A stretch of 64,000 bases of DNA from Delphinapterus leucas (lineage: Eukaryota > Chordata > Mammalia > Artiodactyla > Monodontidae): NCBI RefSeq assembly GCF_002288925.2, contig NW_022098000.1, positions 3,617,277 through 3,681,276 of the forward strand. Direction: 5' to 3'. This document shows, in pieces, positions 10,352 through 22,902 of this stretch. Below the pieces are notes generated by a model, which worked only from the letters and a program-made list of their open reading frames with translations, was not told the DNA's origin and made no database searches. The translations under genes were made by a program, and so were the position numbers. Position 1 is the stretch's first letter, and the number at the start of each line of letters is the position of its first letter.

Positions 10352-13300
10352 ATGGTAATAGGAACATACATATCGATAATTACCTTAAATGTAAATGGAC
10401 TAAATGCTCCCACCAAAAGACATAGACTGGCTGAGTGGATACAAAAACAAGACCCGTACATATGCTGTCTACAAGAGACCCACTTCAGACTTAGGTACAC
10501 ATACAGACTGAAAGTGAGGAGATGGAAAAAGATATTCCATGCAATGGAAATCAAAAGAAAGCTGGAGTAGCGATTCTCATATCAGACAAAATAGACTTTA
10601 AAATAAAGACTATTACAAGAGACAAAGAAGGACACTACATAATGATCAAGGGATCAATCCAAGAAGAAGATATAACATTTGGAAATATTTATGTACCCAA
10701 CATAGGAGCACCTCATTACATAAGGCAAATACTAACCGCCACAAAAGGGGAAATCGACAGTAACAAACTAATAGTAGGGGACTATAACATCCCACTTTCA
10801 TCAATGGACAGATCATCCAAAATGAAAATAAATAAGGAAACACAAGCTTTAAATGATAAATTAAACAAGATGGACTTAATTGATATTTATAGGACATTCC
10901 ATCCAAAAACAACAGAATACACTTTCTTCTCAAGTGCTCATGGAACATTCACCAGGATAGGTCATATCTTGGTTCACAAATCAAGCCTTGGTAAATTTAA
11001 GAAAATTGAAATTGTATCAAGTATGTTTTCCGAGCACAACACTATGCAACTAGATATCAATTACAGGAAAAAAACTGTAAAAAATATAAACACATGGAAG
11101 CTAAAAAATATGCTACTGAATAACCAAGAGATCACTGAAGAAATCAAGGCGGAAATCAAAAAATGCCTAGAAACAAATGACAATGAAAACACAACGACCC
11201 AAAACCTATGGCATGCATCAAAAGCAGCTCTAAGAGGGAAGTTTACAACAATACAATCCTACCTCAAGAAACAAGAAAAATCTCAAATAAGCAACCTAAC
11301 CTTACACCTAAAGCAATTAGAGAAAGAAGAACAGAAAACCCCCAAAGTTAGCAGAGGGAAAAGAATCATAAAAGAAATAAATGAAAAAGAAATGAAGGAA
11401 TCAATAGCAAAGATCAATAAAAGTAAAAGCTGGTTCTTTGAGAACATAAACAAAATTGATAAACCATTAGCCAGACTCATCAGGAAAAAAAGGGAGAAGA
11501 CTCAAATCAACAGAATTAGAAATGAAAAAGCAGAAGTAATGACTGACACTGCAGAAATACAAAAGATCATGAGAGATTACTACAAGCAACTCTATGCCAA
11601 TAAAATGGACAACCTGGAAGAAATGGACACATTCTTAGAACAGTACAACCTTCCAAGAGTGAACCAGAAAGAAAAAGAAAATATGAACAGACCAATCACA
11701 AGCACTGAAATTGAAACTGTGATTAAAAATCTTCTAACAAACAAAAGCCCAGGACCAGGTGGCTTCACAGGTGAACTTTATCAAACATTAAGAGAAGAGC
11801 TAATGCCTATCCTTCTCAAACTCTTCCAAAATATAGCAGAGGAAGAAACACTCCCCAATTCATTCTTTGAGGCCACCATCACCCTGATATCAAAACCAGA
11901 CAAAGATATCACACAAAAAAGAAAACTACAGGCTAATATCTCTGATGAACATAGAAACAAAAATCCTCAACAAAATACTAGCAAACAGAATCCAACAGCA
12001 CATTAAAAGGATCATACACCAGGATCAAGTGGTATCTACCCCAGGAATGCAAGGATTCTTCAATATATGCAAATCAATCAATGTGATACAACATATTAAC
12101 AAATTGAAGGATAAAAACCATATGATAATCTCAGCAGATGCAAAAAAAGATTTCTACAAAATCCAACACCTGTTTATGATAAAAACTCTGCAGAAAGTGC
12201 ACATAGATGGAACCTACCTCAACATAATAAAAGCCATATGTGACAAACCCAGAGCCAACATTGTTCTCAATGGTGAAAAACTGAAACCATTTCCTCTAAG
12301 ATCAGGAAAACAACACAGCTGCCCACTCTCACCACTATTATTCAACATAGTTTTGGAAGTTTTAGCCACAGCAATCAGAGAGGAAAAATAAATTAAAAGA
12401 TCCAAATTGGAAAAGAAGAAGTAAAACTTTCACTGTTTGCTAATGACATAATATTATAAACAGAGAATCCTAAAAATGCTACCAGAAAACTACTGGAGCT
12501 AATCAATGAATTTGGTAATGTAGCAGGATACAAAATTAATGCATAGAAATCTCTTGCATTCCTATACACTAGTGATGAAAAATCTGAAAGAGAAATTAGG
12601 AAAACACTCCCATTTACCACTGTAACAAAAAGAATAAAATATCTAGGAATAAACCTACCTATGGAGACAAAAGACCTGTATGCAGAAAACTATAAGGTAC
12701 TGATGAAAGAAATTAAAGATGATACAAACAGATGGAGAAATATACCATGTTCTTGGATTGGAAGAATCAACACTGTGAAAATGACTATACTACCCAAAGC
12801 AATCTACAGATTCAATATAATCCCTATTAAACTACCAATGGCATTCTTCACCGAACCAGAACAAAAAATTTCACAATTTGTATGGAAACACAAAAGACCC
12901 CGAATAGCCAAAACAATCTTCAGAAAGAAAAATGGAGCTGTAGGAAACAGGCTCCTGGACTTCAGACTATACTACAAAGCTACAGTAATCAAGACAGTAT
13001 GGTACTGGCACAAAAACAGAAAGATAGATCAATGGAACAGGATAGAAAGCCCAGAGATAAACCCATGCACGTATGGTCACCTTATCTTTGATAAAGGAGG
13101 CAAGAATATACAATGGAGAAAAGACAGCCTCTTCAATAAGTGGTGGGACAAAACTGGACAGCTACATGTAAAAGAATGAAATTAGAATACTCCCTAACAC
13201 CATACACAAAAATAAACTCAAAATGGATTAAAGACCTAAATGTAAGGCCAGACATTTTAAAACCCCTAGAGGAAAACATAGGCAGAACACATTATGACAC

Positions 13301-14149
13301 AAATCACAGCAAGATCCTTTTTGACCCACCTCCTAGAGAAATGCAAGTAGAAACAAAAATAAACAAATGGGACCTATTGAAACTTAAAAGCTTTTGCACA
13401 GCAAAGGAAACCATAACAAGACGAAAAGGCAACCCTCAGAATGGGAAAAAAATATTTGCAAACAAAGCAACTGACAAAGGATTAATCTCCAAAATATACA
13501 AGCAGCTCAATATCAGAAAAAAAAGCAATGCATCCAAAAATGGGTGGAAGACCTAAATAGACATTTCTCCAAAGAAGACCTACAGATTGCCCACAAACAC
13601 ATGAAAGGATGCTCAACATCACTAATCATTCGAGCAATGCAAATCAAAAGCACAATGAGGTATCACCTCACACCATTCAGAATGGCCATCATCAAAAAAT
13701 CTACAAACAATAAATGCTGGAGAGGGTGAGGAGAAAAGGGAACCCTCTTGCACTGTTAGTGGTAATGTGAATTGATACAGCCACCGTGGAGAACAGTGTG
13801 GAGGCTCCTTAAAAAACTAAAAATAGAATTACCATATGACCCAGCAATCCCACTACTGGGCATATACCCTGAGAAAACCGTAATTCAAAAAGATACATGT
13901 ACCAGCATATTCATTGTAGCTCTATTTGCAATAGCCAGGACATGGAATCAACCTAATTGTCCAACAACCAATAAATGGATAAAGAAGATGGGGCACGTAT
14001 GTATAATGGATTATTACTCAGCCATACATAGAAACGAAATTGAGTTATTTGTAGTGAGGTGGATGGACCTAGAGCCTGTCATACAGAGTGAAGTAAGTCA
14101 GAAAGAGAAAAACAAATACGGTATGCTAACACATATATATGGAATCTAA
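10352..14149 (+). pseudogene. L1 ORF2 (endonuclease/reverse transcriptase), broken
   Basis: A remnant of L1 ORF2, starting 4 bp after the ORF1 stop at ATG 10352. Its total span is 3798 bp, about the length of an intact L1 ORF2. The N-terminal endonuclease part shows NVNGLNAPTKRHRLAEW, CCLQETH and GDYNIPL, but the metal-site IDHI motif reads IGHI. There is a frameshift near 10525 and another near 11945. In the reverse-transcriptase domain the FADD active-site motif reads FAND (12436-12447) and is followed by TAA at 12457-12459. Further frame changes occur near 12650, 13150 and 13550, with a stop at 13727-13729. The final segment ends LTHIYGI at 14147. It is clearly non-functional. Confidence 0.92.
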
Positions 14150-15521
14150 AAAAAAAAAAAATGGTTCTGATGAACCTAGGGGCAGGACAGGAATGAAGAC
14201 GCAGATGTGGAGAATGTACTTGAGGACACAGGGAGGGGGAAGTGTAAGCTGGGACGAAGTGTGAGAGTAGCATTCACATATATACACTACCATTGTAAAA
14301 TAGATAGCTAGCAGGAAGCAGCTGCATAGCACAGGGAGATCAGCTCGGTGTTTTGTGACCACTTAGAGTGGTGGGATAAGGAGGGTGTGAGGGAGACACA
14401 AGAAGGAGGGGATATGGGGATATATGTATGCACATATCTAATTCACTTTGTTATACAGCAGAAAGTAACAGAACACTGTAAAGCAATTATACTCTAATAA
14501 AGATGTAAAAAAAAGTACAGTTCAAGAGGATGGGAAACTGCTTATCTATGAATTTATTTTACAGAAGTATCAGAGATACAGAAAATTAGAAAAGGATTCA
14601 CATATAAATGTTTTTCACAGTATTATTGGTTACCATAGCATAGACTGAGAACATTTTAATTTTAAACAGAAGAAAAAAAGTTGCACTTTGTTTCATGGCA
14701 AATGGAAATGCTATACTTCATAGAGCAAGTAGAAATTGTATTTTAAAAATATGTTAGTAACACTGGAAAGTGCTCAGGCTGTAATGTTAATTTAACAAAA
14801 CAGGAAACAAACTTTATTTACACATAATACACATAATTATGTTAGGATGAATTCATGTGGAAAACAGATTGGAAGGAAGCAGCAAGTGTTCATTGAAAGC
14901 TTGCAGGTAATTTTAAATTTTAATTTTCCCCCTTTTCTGTACTTTCTAAATTTTTACAGTGAAAATTTCTTTTGTAATCAAAACAGGCATAAGCATAGTT
15001 GAGCAAGTGAAGATAATGAAACAACAGTATGTTACATGTTTCTTTACCAAATAACCATCCAAACATTTCCAGGTAGAGAGGGGCAAAAATCAAAACTAAA
15101 CTGAACAAAATAAAGGATTAACAAAATAAGTTGTTCTTATTTTTTTCTTAAGCTACAAGAGGCATTTTTTTTTCCACAGCAAATGAAGATAAATAAATTT
15201 TTTTCTTTCCCCTGTTTTATGGAAAATATTCCTGCCAATTGGGAACCTTGACTTTAATTCTCTGAAATTGAGGAGGAAGGATTAAAGATCCTTCATTTAT
15301 ATATCATGTGATCACAGTAAAATGGAAAGAATTTCAATTTGAGAAACCCATTTTAATATCCAAATATTATTTGTTGAGTATTTGTGTTTTCATATAGTTA
15401 TCAAATCAAGAACTAAAATGGATATATGAAAATAAACTTGTACCTCTAGACATTTTCAAGCCTAAGGTCACCTCTTAAAACTTGTCTTCAAACTTGTGGA
15501 TTTTATTTATGTACTGTTTCT

Positions 15522-15741
15522 TTTTAAAAAATTTTTTATTGAACTATAGTTGATTTACAATGTTGTGTTAGTTTCAGGTATAATGCAAAGTGGTTCAGTT
15601 ATACATATGTGTATATACATATATATTTTTTTCTTCTACATTCTCTTCCTTTATAGGTTATTACAAGATATTGACTACAGTTCCCTGTGCTATGCAATAG
15701 GTCCTTGTTGGTTATCTATTTTATATATAGTAGTGTGTAAT
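15522..15741 (-). mobile_element. L1 3'-end fragment, inverted
   Basis: The reverse complement shows the L1 3' UTR end with the CACAACATTGTAAATCAACT motif and the A tail (the T/A run near 15524-15540). It is 5'-truncated after the TATATATAGTAGTGTG segment. Confidence 0.85.
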
Positions 15742-15823
15742 AGTGTTTTGAATTAAACTAAGAAACAATTGAAAAGTCAGTGCAGACTGTACTCTTTAAT
15801 GCAATGCATTTGACAATGCAAAC

Positions 15824-15848
15824 GTGTGTGTGTGTGTGTGTGTGTGTA
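15824..15848. repeat. (GT)n microsatellite
   Basis: About 12 perfect GT units. Confidence 0.9.
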
Positions 15849-16678
15849 TAATTTCACATATTTAAAGCTCACTTCCCATAACATATCATCTAGGAGTTTC
15901 AAGGTGGGGATCCTTGAAGTAAGTTAGACTGATGTTTTATAGATATGTTTTATATTCAAGACGCTCTCTGGTCTGTTAACCATCTCATCTAGAAATCCTT
16001 TGACAATGTTATGTGATCAAATATGAAAGAGACAGACCCATGATGTCATCTCTTTTCACACTTATTTATCTTAGCAAGACCTAAAACTCTTAAAATTATA
16101 TGTTTTATTCCTACTATCTCCCACCTCCCTGTTTATCCCTACTCATATGTCAATGCGTGCCATTTAAAAGTGTTCTGATATTATCCAAATCTTTATTTTT
16201 CTTCGTAAAAACTTAATACACATCGTTACACTCATTTAATCTTTTCACGTGAAGCTGACAGCCCCAAATTCTGTATAGAAGGCATTTCTCTTCAGTCACC
16301 CCTCACATATCTGGCATTATTGGGAAATGAGGTTTCCACATGATTGAATTTTCCAGATAATTCAGCGGAGTTGGACATGCTTTTCCTGAGCAACTTACAT
16401 GTGGCCAGCACAGGGTACACAAGGAGAGTAAATAAGATCCTTACAGTTCATAGCCTGAGGCAGGGGTTGGGATTAGCTTGCCACACACAGGCTTTAATAA
16501 CTATAATGCAATGCGCTAAGCAGTATGATGTAAGTATGTACTACGTGTTGTACAAATGAATACAAAATACAAATGAAGGGGAAATTAATTCTTCACATGG
16601 AAGGGTGAGGGCCCTTGGGGAAAGCCACTAGGAGGAGTTCACCCTTGAGTTGGGCCTTTGAAGATGAGAAAGAACTTT

Positions 16679-17442
16679 TTTTTTTTAAGTCTATTTCTTT
16701 GACTTTTTAAAATTGAAGTATAGTTGATTTAAAATGTGGTGTTAATTTCTGCTGTACAGCAAAGTGACTCAGTTTTACATAAATATATATATATATGTAT
16801 ACACACACATATTCTTCTCCATATCCTTTTCCATTATGGTTTATCATGGGATATTGAATATAGTTCACTGTGCTATACAGTAGGACCTTGTTGTTTATCC
16901 ATCCTATATATGATAGTTTGCATCTGCTAACCCCAAACTCCCAGTCCTTCCCTCCCCTACCCCTCCTCAACCTTGGCCACCACAAGTCTATTCTCTATGA
17001 CTTGAGTCTGTTTCTGTTTCATAGATTGGTTCATCTGTGTCATATTTTAGATTCTACACAAAAGTGATATCATATGGTATTTGTCTTTCTCTTTCTGACT
17101 TACTTCACTTAGTATGATATTCCCTAGTTTCATCCATATAGCTGCAAGTGGCATTATGTTGTTCTTTTTTATGGCTGAGTAATATTCCATTGTATATATG
17201 TACCACATCTTCTTTATCCAGTCATCTGTCAGTGGACATTTAGGTTGTTTCCATGTCTTGGTTATTGTGAATAGTGCTGCTATATGAACATAGGTACACA
17301 TGTATCTTTTTGAATTATAGTTTTATCTGGATATATGCTCAGGAGTGGAGAATATTGTAAATCTATTTTTACTTTTATGAGGAACTTCCATATTGCTTTC
17401 CACAGTGGCTGCACCAAGGTACATTCCCACCAACAGTGTAGG
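16679..17442 (-). mobile_element. 5'-truncated L1, inverted (764 bp)
   Basis: The reverse complement runs from within the ORF2 C-terminus (17047-17301 encodes a minus-strand segment with ALFTITKTWKQPKCP and MEYYSAIKKN) through the 3' UTR to an A-rich end. AGAACTTT at 16671-16678 and 17443-17450 fits an 8-bp target duplication. Confidence 0.88.
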
Positions 17443-17589
17443 AGAACTTTCTATAATGACAGAGAGAGAAAGAGAGGTAGAGACAGAGAGGCACCTAGGA
17501 GAAATATTCCTAAGCATTAAAATGTTTAAATGCGTAAAGAATTAAATAGTGAGAACAATGCTAGTAGTCCTACTACTAAGAAAAGCAGT

Positions 17590-17675
17590 CAGCACTTGCC
17601 CATTTAATGGGCACTCACCATGCATCTGGCACCGTGCTAAGTGCTTTCCTTGAATTAATTTTTTTCACAATATAT
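17590..17675 (+). repeat. MIR SINE fragment
   Basis: A short match to the MIR core around GCATCTGGCACCGTGCTAAG (17622-17641), equivalent to the usual 'TGTGCCAGGCACTGTGCTAAG' segment. Confidence 0.5.
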
Positions 17676-18087
17676 ACATTTATATATTCCCAAAAGAAAA
17701 TATGCTGTGTAGAATTCAACCTTTTCCTAATGTTCTGCTATGAATATCAATTTCTGTGCTCCACTGCGAAAATATTTTAAGCCAGCCTGCTAGCTGTCAT
17801 TTGTCATCTTCCCTGCTTGGATATATTTAGTTGAGCTGTCATCATTCAAGTCCACAGTCAGTTTCACATTGACATCATTTCCCCCCTCCTGCTTCTCTAA
17901 GATTTTTGATTCTTCTGTGGACATACTTCAGGATACACATTGACAATTTCCACCCAGGGAGATTTCGTGAGCTCTTGAGAGCCGCATAACTAACACTCAG
18001 ACGGTCAGTGCCGACTGCTCTAGGTGTATAGGACAGCACACAAGCATGGCTTGTGTTTCTGCAGTGTGCAGGGATCAAGCTCTAGTT

Positions 18088-18314
18088 CAAGTTCTCAGCT
18101 GAGGGGATTCAGCCCCCAGGAGACATGTAGCAATGTCTGGAGGCATTTTTGGTTGTCCCAGTTGGCGAGGGTGGAGGGATGAAGGGCTACTGGCACCCAG
18201 TGGGTAGGTAGTGGAAGATGCTGCTAAACCTTATGCCATGAACAGGACACACCCCTACCCAATAAAGAATGATCTGGTCCAAATTTTCCCTAGTGCTGAG
18301 GTTGAGAAATACTG
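18088..18314. mobile_element. hAT-Charlie non-autonomous element (MER20-like)
   Basis: A 227-bp element with imperfect terminal inverted repeats (CAAGTTCTCAG... and ...TTGAGAAATACTG), flanked by the perfect 8-bp duplication CTCTAGTT at 18080-18087 and 18315-18322. The inner motif GCAATGTCTGGAGGCATTTT is characteristic of the family I know as MER20. The family name is from memory. Confidence 0.85.
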
Positions 18315-18544
18315 CTCTAGTTGTAGATTTAAGTTATAAAACTAAATTATGGGAATAATTTATGCCATGAAGTCAATTTTTCCCTGACTATTTCATATTT
18401 GGGGTCGTAAGAGTCATAATATGGAAGAGATCTTAGGAACCTGAACTGGGTGTATCACTCATTCATTAGAGGGCATTAAAAGTGGTTGGACTATGTATGT
18501 AATAGTCTCACTTCTTTGCTTCTTATTGAGTGAGGGGCTCTCCC

Positions 18545-18548
18545 GTGT

Positions 18549-18584
<36 letters not shown>
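18545..18584. repeat. (GT)n microsatellite
   Basis: About 20 GT units with one TT interruption. Confidence 0.9.
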
Positions 18585-18586
<2 letters not shown>

Positions 18587-19799
18587 TCAGTAGCCCATGT
18601 TTAGATCTCTCTGCAAGGGAAAAATATGGAATGATGTAGTGCCAGGAAACCTGCTAACATTATCAGTATCTTGGCAATTTAAAAAATTCCACAGAGTGAA
18701 AAGTTATTGAATTTTCATAGTGGGAATTCAACTTGTTTTCCCATTTTTTGCCATTCAATTCCATCTAATATTACTATTTTACCAGCTTGCATATGTGCCT
18801 TTTAAATGTAAATACAGCATTGAATTAGATATTCTGAAAATTGGTGTTCTGTGAGATTTACAGAAGCTTGTTATTTCACATTTGTTTTGGGAGAAAAAAT
18901 AATTGCCATCTGAAAATATCAATCAGCTAACAAAGTCAAATTCTAACACTTTTAAACCTGAAATTGCACATGAGAGAAGATTTTGACATTATAAACCCCA
19001 GAGAATATCATTGATTAATTTGCATCCATTGTTAATGTGCTCTGTTTTAGAGCTATATGTCAGGTTTCTCAGATGGTGTGGTGTATTTATGTCAGATACC
19101 CAGAGAAAGATGTATGCTTTCTTCTTGGGTGGCCATCATTACATTTCTACTAGGCATGATAAGCTATTCAGAGACAAAAGGAGATGGAAAGAGGTGAAAA
19201 CGTCTTAATAGTAGAAAGTTTGGGAAAAGTGTAGATATCTCTGTTCTCTGTAAGGTTCATGCCTCATGGAAATAGAAGAGTATTTTAACTTTTGCTCTGA
19301 AATGTATCTGTATATCTTCCAGACAACTTCCCAAAGCTTTTCTTGGCAAGATTTAGAGCTTCTTGGTTAGACAGTAGAATGTTTATGCTCCTGGTTAACT
19401 GTTTCTTCTCTCTCTCTCTAATGTATATATACATATGTATGCATACATATAATTGAAATCATAAAAATCTAAAGAATATTTCTCTTTCATTATCTTTTGT
19501 TGATTACATAAATAATTTTACTTCCTTTTTGAAATGTTTTCAACTTCATTTTTTGTCTCTAATGGAATTTAGGGACAAAGGTTCATTATGGGCTATATGT
19601 ATCAATAAATGTTACTAAATTTAAAGAAAATGAATGAATCTCTATATCTAAAATTTATAAGTGCCGGTTATTAAAGAACTTTGACAGTAATGATTACATA
19701 AATCACTTCTGACCCTAATTTTGTCATGAAGCATAAGATATACAACTTATTATATACATACTTACCTGCCATAAATGTGTTTTGGTAAGAAAACTGCAA

Positions 19800-19970
19800 T
19801 TATAGCAATTTGCATAATATTTTTATTTGTGTAGTTTTTTTTATCCCTGCAAGGGATTTATGAGGTAGATTTTATTTTAATCTTCATTTAAAGAATAAAC
19901 AAGAGCTCAGAAAGATGACTTAAAGGGCATAATAATTTTTTCTATTACTAAGCAAAGCCTAAGTACAGCA
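19800..19970 (+). repeat. MIR SINE fragment, weak
   Basis: The MIR-like order TTATGAGGTAGATTTTATTT then AATAAACAAGAGCTCAGAAAG, corresponding to the core and 3' part. Diverged. Confidence 0.4.
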
Positions 19971-20775
19971 AGTCATTGTTGAAATTTAGCAGATACCAAT
20001 TCCACCTATAATTACAATCTTTTCTTTATAAAGGTAAACTTATAATGAGACTTCTCAGAGGAGCCATGAGTTCTACACTTTCTGCTCAAGTAATAATACA
20101 CCAATGAGAACTGTTTGTTAACCATATTTAGAAACAAGCAGAAGGATTTATTTGCCACAAGCCTATGAAACAATATCCTTGATAAAATAGATTTTCGCAA
20201 AAGATGAATGGGGGTCCCATCCAAGGACTCATCTGATGTATATTAGTTTACCTAATTCCCCATGCTGAGAAGTGATTTCGTCTATAAAGAAGTTTTCACA
20301 ATACACATGAACTCCAAGGACAGTGTCATAGAGAAGTAATCAAGCACAAGCTTATTTTGGAAGATTTTCTGTGTTGTCCACTCACATTTCTTATTGTGTT
20401 GAAATAGTATAAGATGTTCTGTCTTTTAAATATGTATTTAAATGTGTCCTATAAATATTTGATGTTTCTTGTGTTTACTAAAAATCCCTCTATTTGACTC
20501 TCCTTCTTCCTACTATTCCACATTATTTCTCTTCTCCATATCTTAGTGGAGTTCATATTATAAAACTTTGCTTTAAATACATCACTTTCTTATCTTTTAT
20601 TCACCCCTCAACCTACTGCAGTTTGATAACTCCACTCTACTGATTATCCACCAACGTTCTCCTTGCTACCAAATCTTCTAGACACTTTTTTGTTCTTCCC
20701 ATTCTTCTCAGTATTTGATATTGCTGACCACCTCCTATTTAATATGAAATATTTAATCTGTGAAAACTAGGGGAG

Positions 20776-21120
20776 TGTATTAGTTTCCTAGAGCTGCTGT
20801 AACAAATTACCACAAACTTGGATGGCTTAATACAACAGAAATTTATTCTCTCACACTTCTGGAGATTAGAAGTCCAAAATCAAAGCTTTGTTAAGACAAT
20901 ACTCCTTCCAAAACCTCTAGGGGAAGATTGTTTTTGGCTTCTTCCAGCTTCTGGTAGCTCCAAATATTCCTTGGCTTGGGTCAACATAAGTTCCATCTCT
21001 GCCTTTGTCCTCATATGGCTGTCTTCCTTCTGTGTCTCTTCTCCTTTTCTTATAAGGGCAGCAGTCATTCTGGATTAAGACCCATGCTAATGACCTCATC
21101 TTAATTTGACTACATGGTCA
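20776..21120 (-). mobile_element. MLT1-type LTR (ERVL-MaLR), inverted
   Basis: The minus strand ends with the conserved LTR end. On the + strand it begins TGTATTAGTTTCCTAGAGCT, followed by AAATTTATTCTCTCACACTT, the inverted polyadenylation region of MLT1-like LTRs. It is a solo and diverged LTR with no internal genes nearby. The right limit is approximate. Confidence 0.65.
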
Positions 21121-21269
21121 CTCCTTGGCTCCATGTCTACCACCTTGTTTTAGGCTGGTAGCTCAGCTCAACCTTTCAGTACTCCAATCCAAAAACCAAT
21201 TATCTTTCAGTGTAAAGAGGACATTTAAAGGATGGTTTGGGACTAAAAAGGGAGCTACAGTGATATAAG

Positions 21270-21430
21270 AGAAAGTGTTCTGAAAATGGAATATAGAAAC
21301 CTGGGTTCTGGTCTTCCAACTGGGTGAGTGACCATGGGAAATAATTTGATTTCTCTTTAAGTTTTCTCATCAATCAAATAACAGTTTGGCACATAATTTA
21401 TATCCCGCTTAATTCTAGCATTCAGTGATT
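21270..21430 (-). repeat. MIR SINE fragment
   Basis: An inverted MIR-like block containing GAAACCTGGGTTCTGGTCTT and TAAGTTTTCTCATCAATCAAAT. Confidence 0.45.
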
Positions 21431-21911
21431 TATTTTGTTCACTTTCAGAGGTAGACTCCCAGGCTAGCTGACTTCACATCAGACATTCCTGGTTATAATT
21501 TTTATTTGGGGCTTATAATGAGAATACTTCATTAATTCTGTTATTCAGCTACATAGAAAGTAGAAGGAGTTAACATTTCAAGCATCCAAAACCACATAGT
21601 ATGTTACTAAGCATGTTTGTGTACCTGATTATAAGAAGGATCATGAAGAAGAATATGATATGATCGTATAAAAGTATTTGGTTTACTCAAAGATCAAAGA
21701 AATTAGAGGAGGAAATTGAATATTTATATAATTGGATGTGTTTATAGACATAGATATATAATGAATATGATAGTAGCAGTTAAATAGTAAAAAGATATAA
21801 TCGTCTATTAATATAATTATTTTTACATATTTTAATCACATTATATAAAATTTCATTAATGTAGTCATATTCCTTGTTTCACTTTGATTGAAAATATATG
21901 TGTAGAGACTT

Positions 21912-22121
21912 CTTTTGTTTGTTTTCTTTGCGGTACGTGGGCCTCTCACTGCTGTGGCCTCTCCCGTTGCGGAGCACAGGCTCCGGTCGCGCAGGCTCAG
22001 CGGCCATGGCTCACGGGCTCAGCCGCTCTGCGGCATGTGGGATCTTCCCGGACTGGGGCACGAAGCCACGTGCCCTGCATTGGCAGGCGGACTCTCAACC
22101 ACTGCACCACCAGGGAAGCCC
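21912..22121 (-). mobile_element. CHR-type SINE, inverted
   Basis: The minus strand starts at the tRNA-like head (GGGCTTCCCTGGTGGTGCAG). The flanks TATGTGTAGAGACTT (21897-21911) and TATGTAAAGACTT (22122-22134) look like an imperfect target duplication. Confidence 0.92.
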
Positions 22122-22332
22122 TATGTAAAGACTTTTTTCAAACTTTTCACATGCACGTTTGACATCATCACTATAGCCATATTTTGAATCATATATCACG
22201 ATATTACAAAGTTCATTGTCTTCAGATTCATCTATGTTGTTATAAAAGTAGCATTTTTTTGAGTCTGTGTATAATGCTGTCATCAGATATATTATGTTAA
22301 CAAAAGCACTAATTCACACAATTTTGTTGTTG

Positions 22333-22860
22333 TTAGTTCGTTTTTAAGCATTTTTTATTGAAGCATAATTGACATATAACTTTATATTAGTTTCAGGTAT
22401 ACAATATAATGATCCAATATCTGCATATATTGCAAAATGATCACTGCAGTTAACTTCCGTCACCATACCTAGTTAGAAATTTTCTTTCTTGTAATTAGAA
22501 CTTTAAAGACCTACTCTCTCAGCAACTTTCAAAATATGTAATACAGTATTATTAACTATAGACATTTACCATGCTGTACATTACAGTCCCATGACTTATT
22601 TATTTTATAACTGGAAGTTTACACCTCTGGACCTATTTCACCCATTTCTTTCACTCCCACTCCCTGCCTCTGGTAACCACTAATCTATGTGCTTGGGCTT
22701 TGTTTGTTTGTTGTTTTTGTTTTGTTTTGTTTTAGATTCCACATATAAGTGATAGTGTTTGTCTTTCTCCATCCGGCTTATTTCAATTATTATAATGCCT
22801 CAAGGTCCACTCATGTCACAAATGGCAAGATTTCATTCTTTTTATGGCAAAATAATATTC

Positions 22861-22902
<42 letters not shown>

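Larger units (their letters stand above)
8898..14515 (+). mobile_element. Near full-length LINE-1 (5.6 kb)
   Basis: A complete L1 layout: a 0.5-kb 5' region, ORF1, ORF2, a 0.37-kb 3' UTR and a short A tail. The 11-bp target duplication TACAGTTCAAG sits at 8887-8897 and 14516-14526, next to TTAAAA at 8881-8886, a typical L1 endonuclease site. It lies in the same orientation as BMP5 within intron 2. Both ORFs are disrupted (see separate entries), so the copy cannot move itself. The 5' region is short for an L1, so the element may be slightly 5'-truncated. Confidence 0.93.

Noticed and set aside
10522..12006. 494-codon open frame as a possible host gene
   Set aside because: It is the endonuclease to early reverse-transcriptase part of L1 ORF2, with a frameshift on each side.
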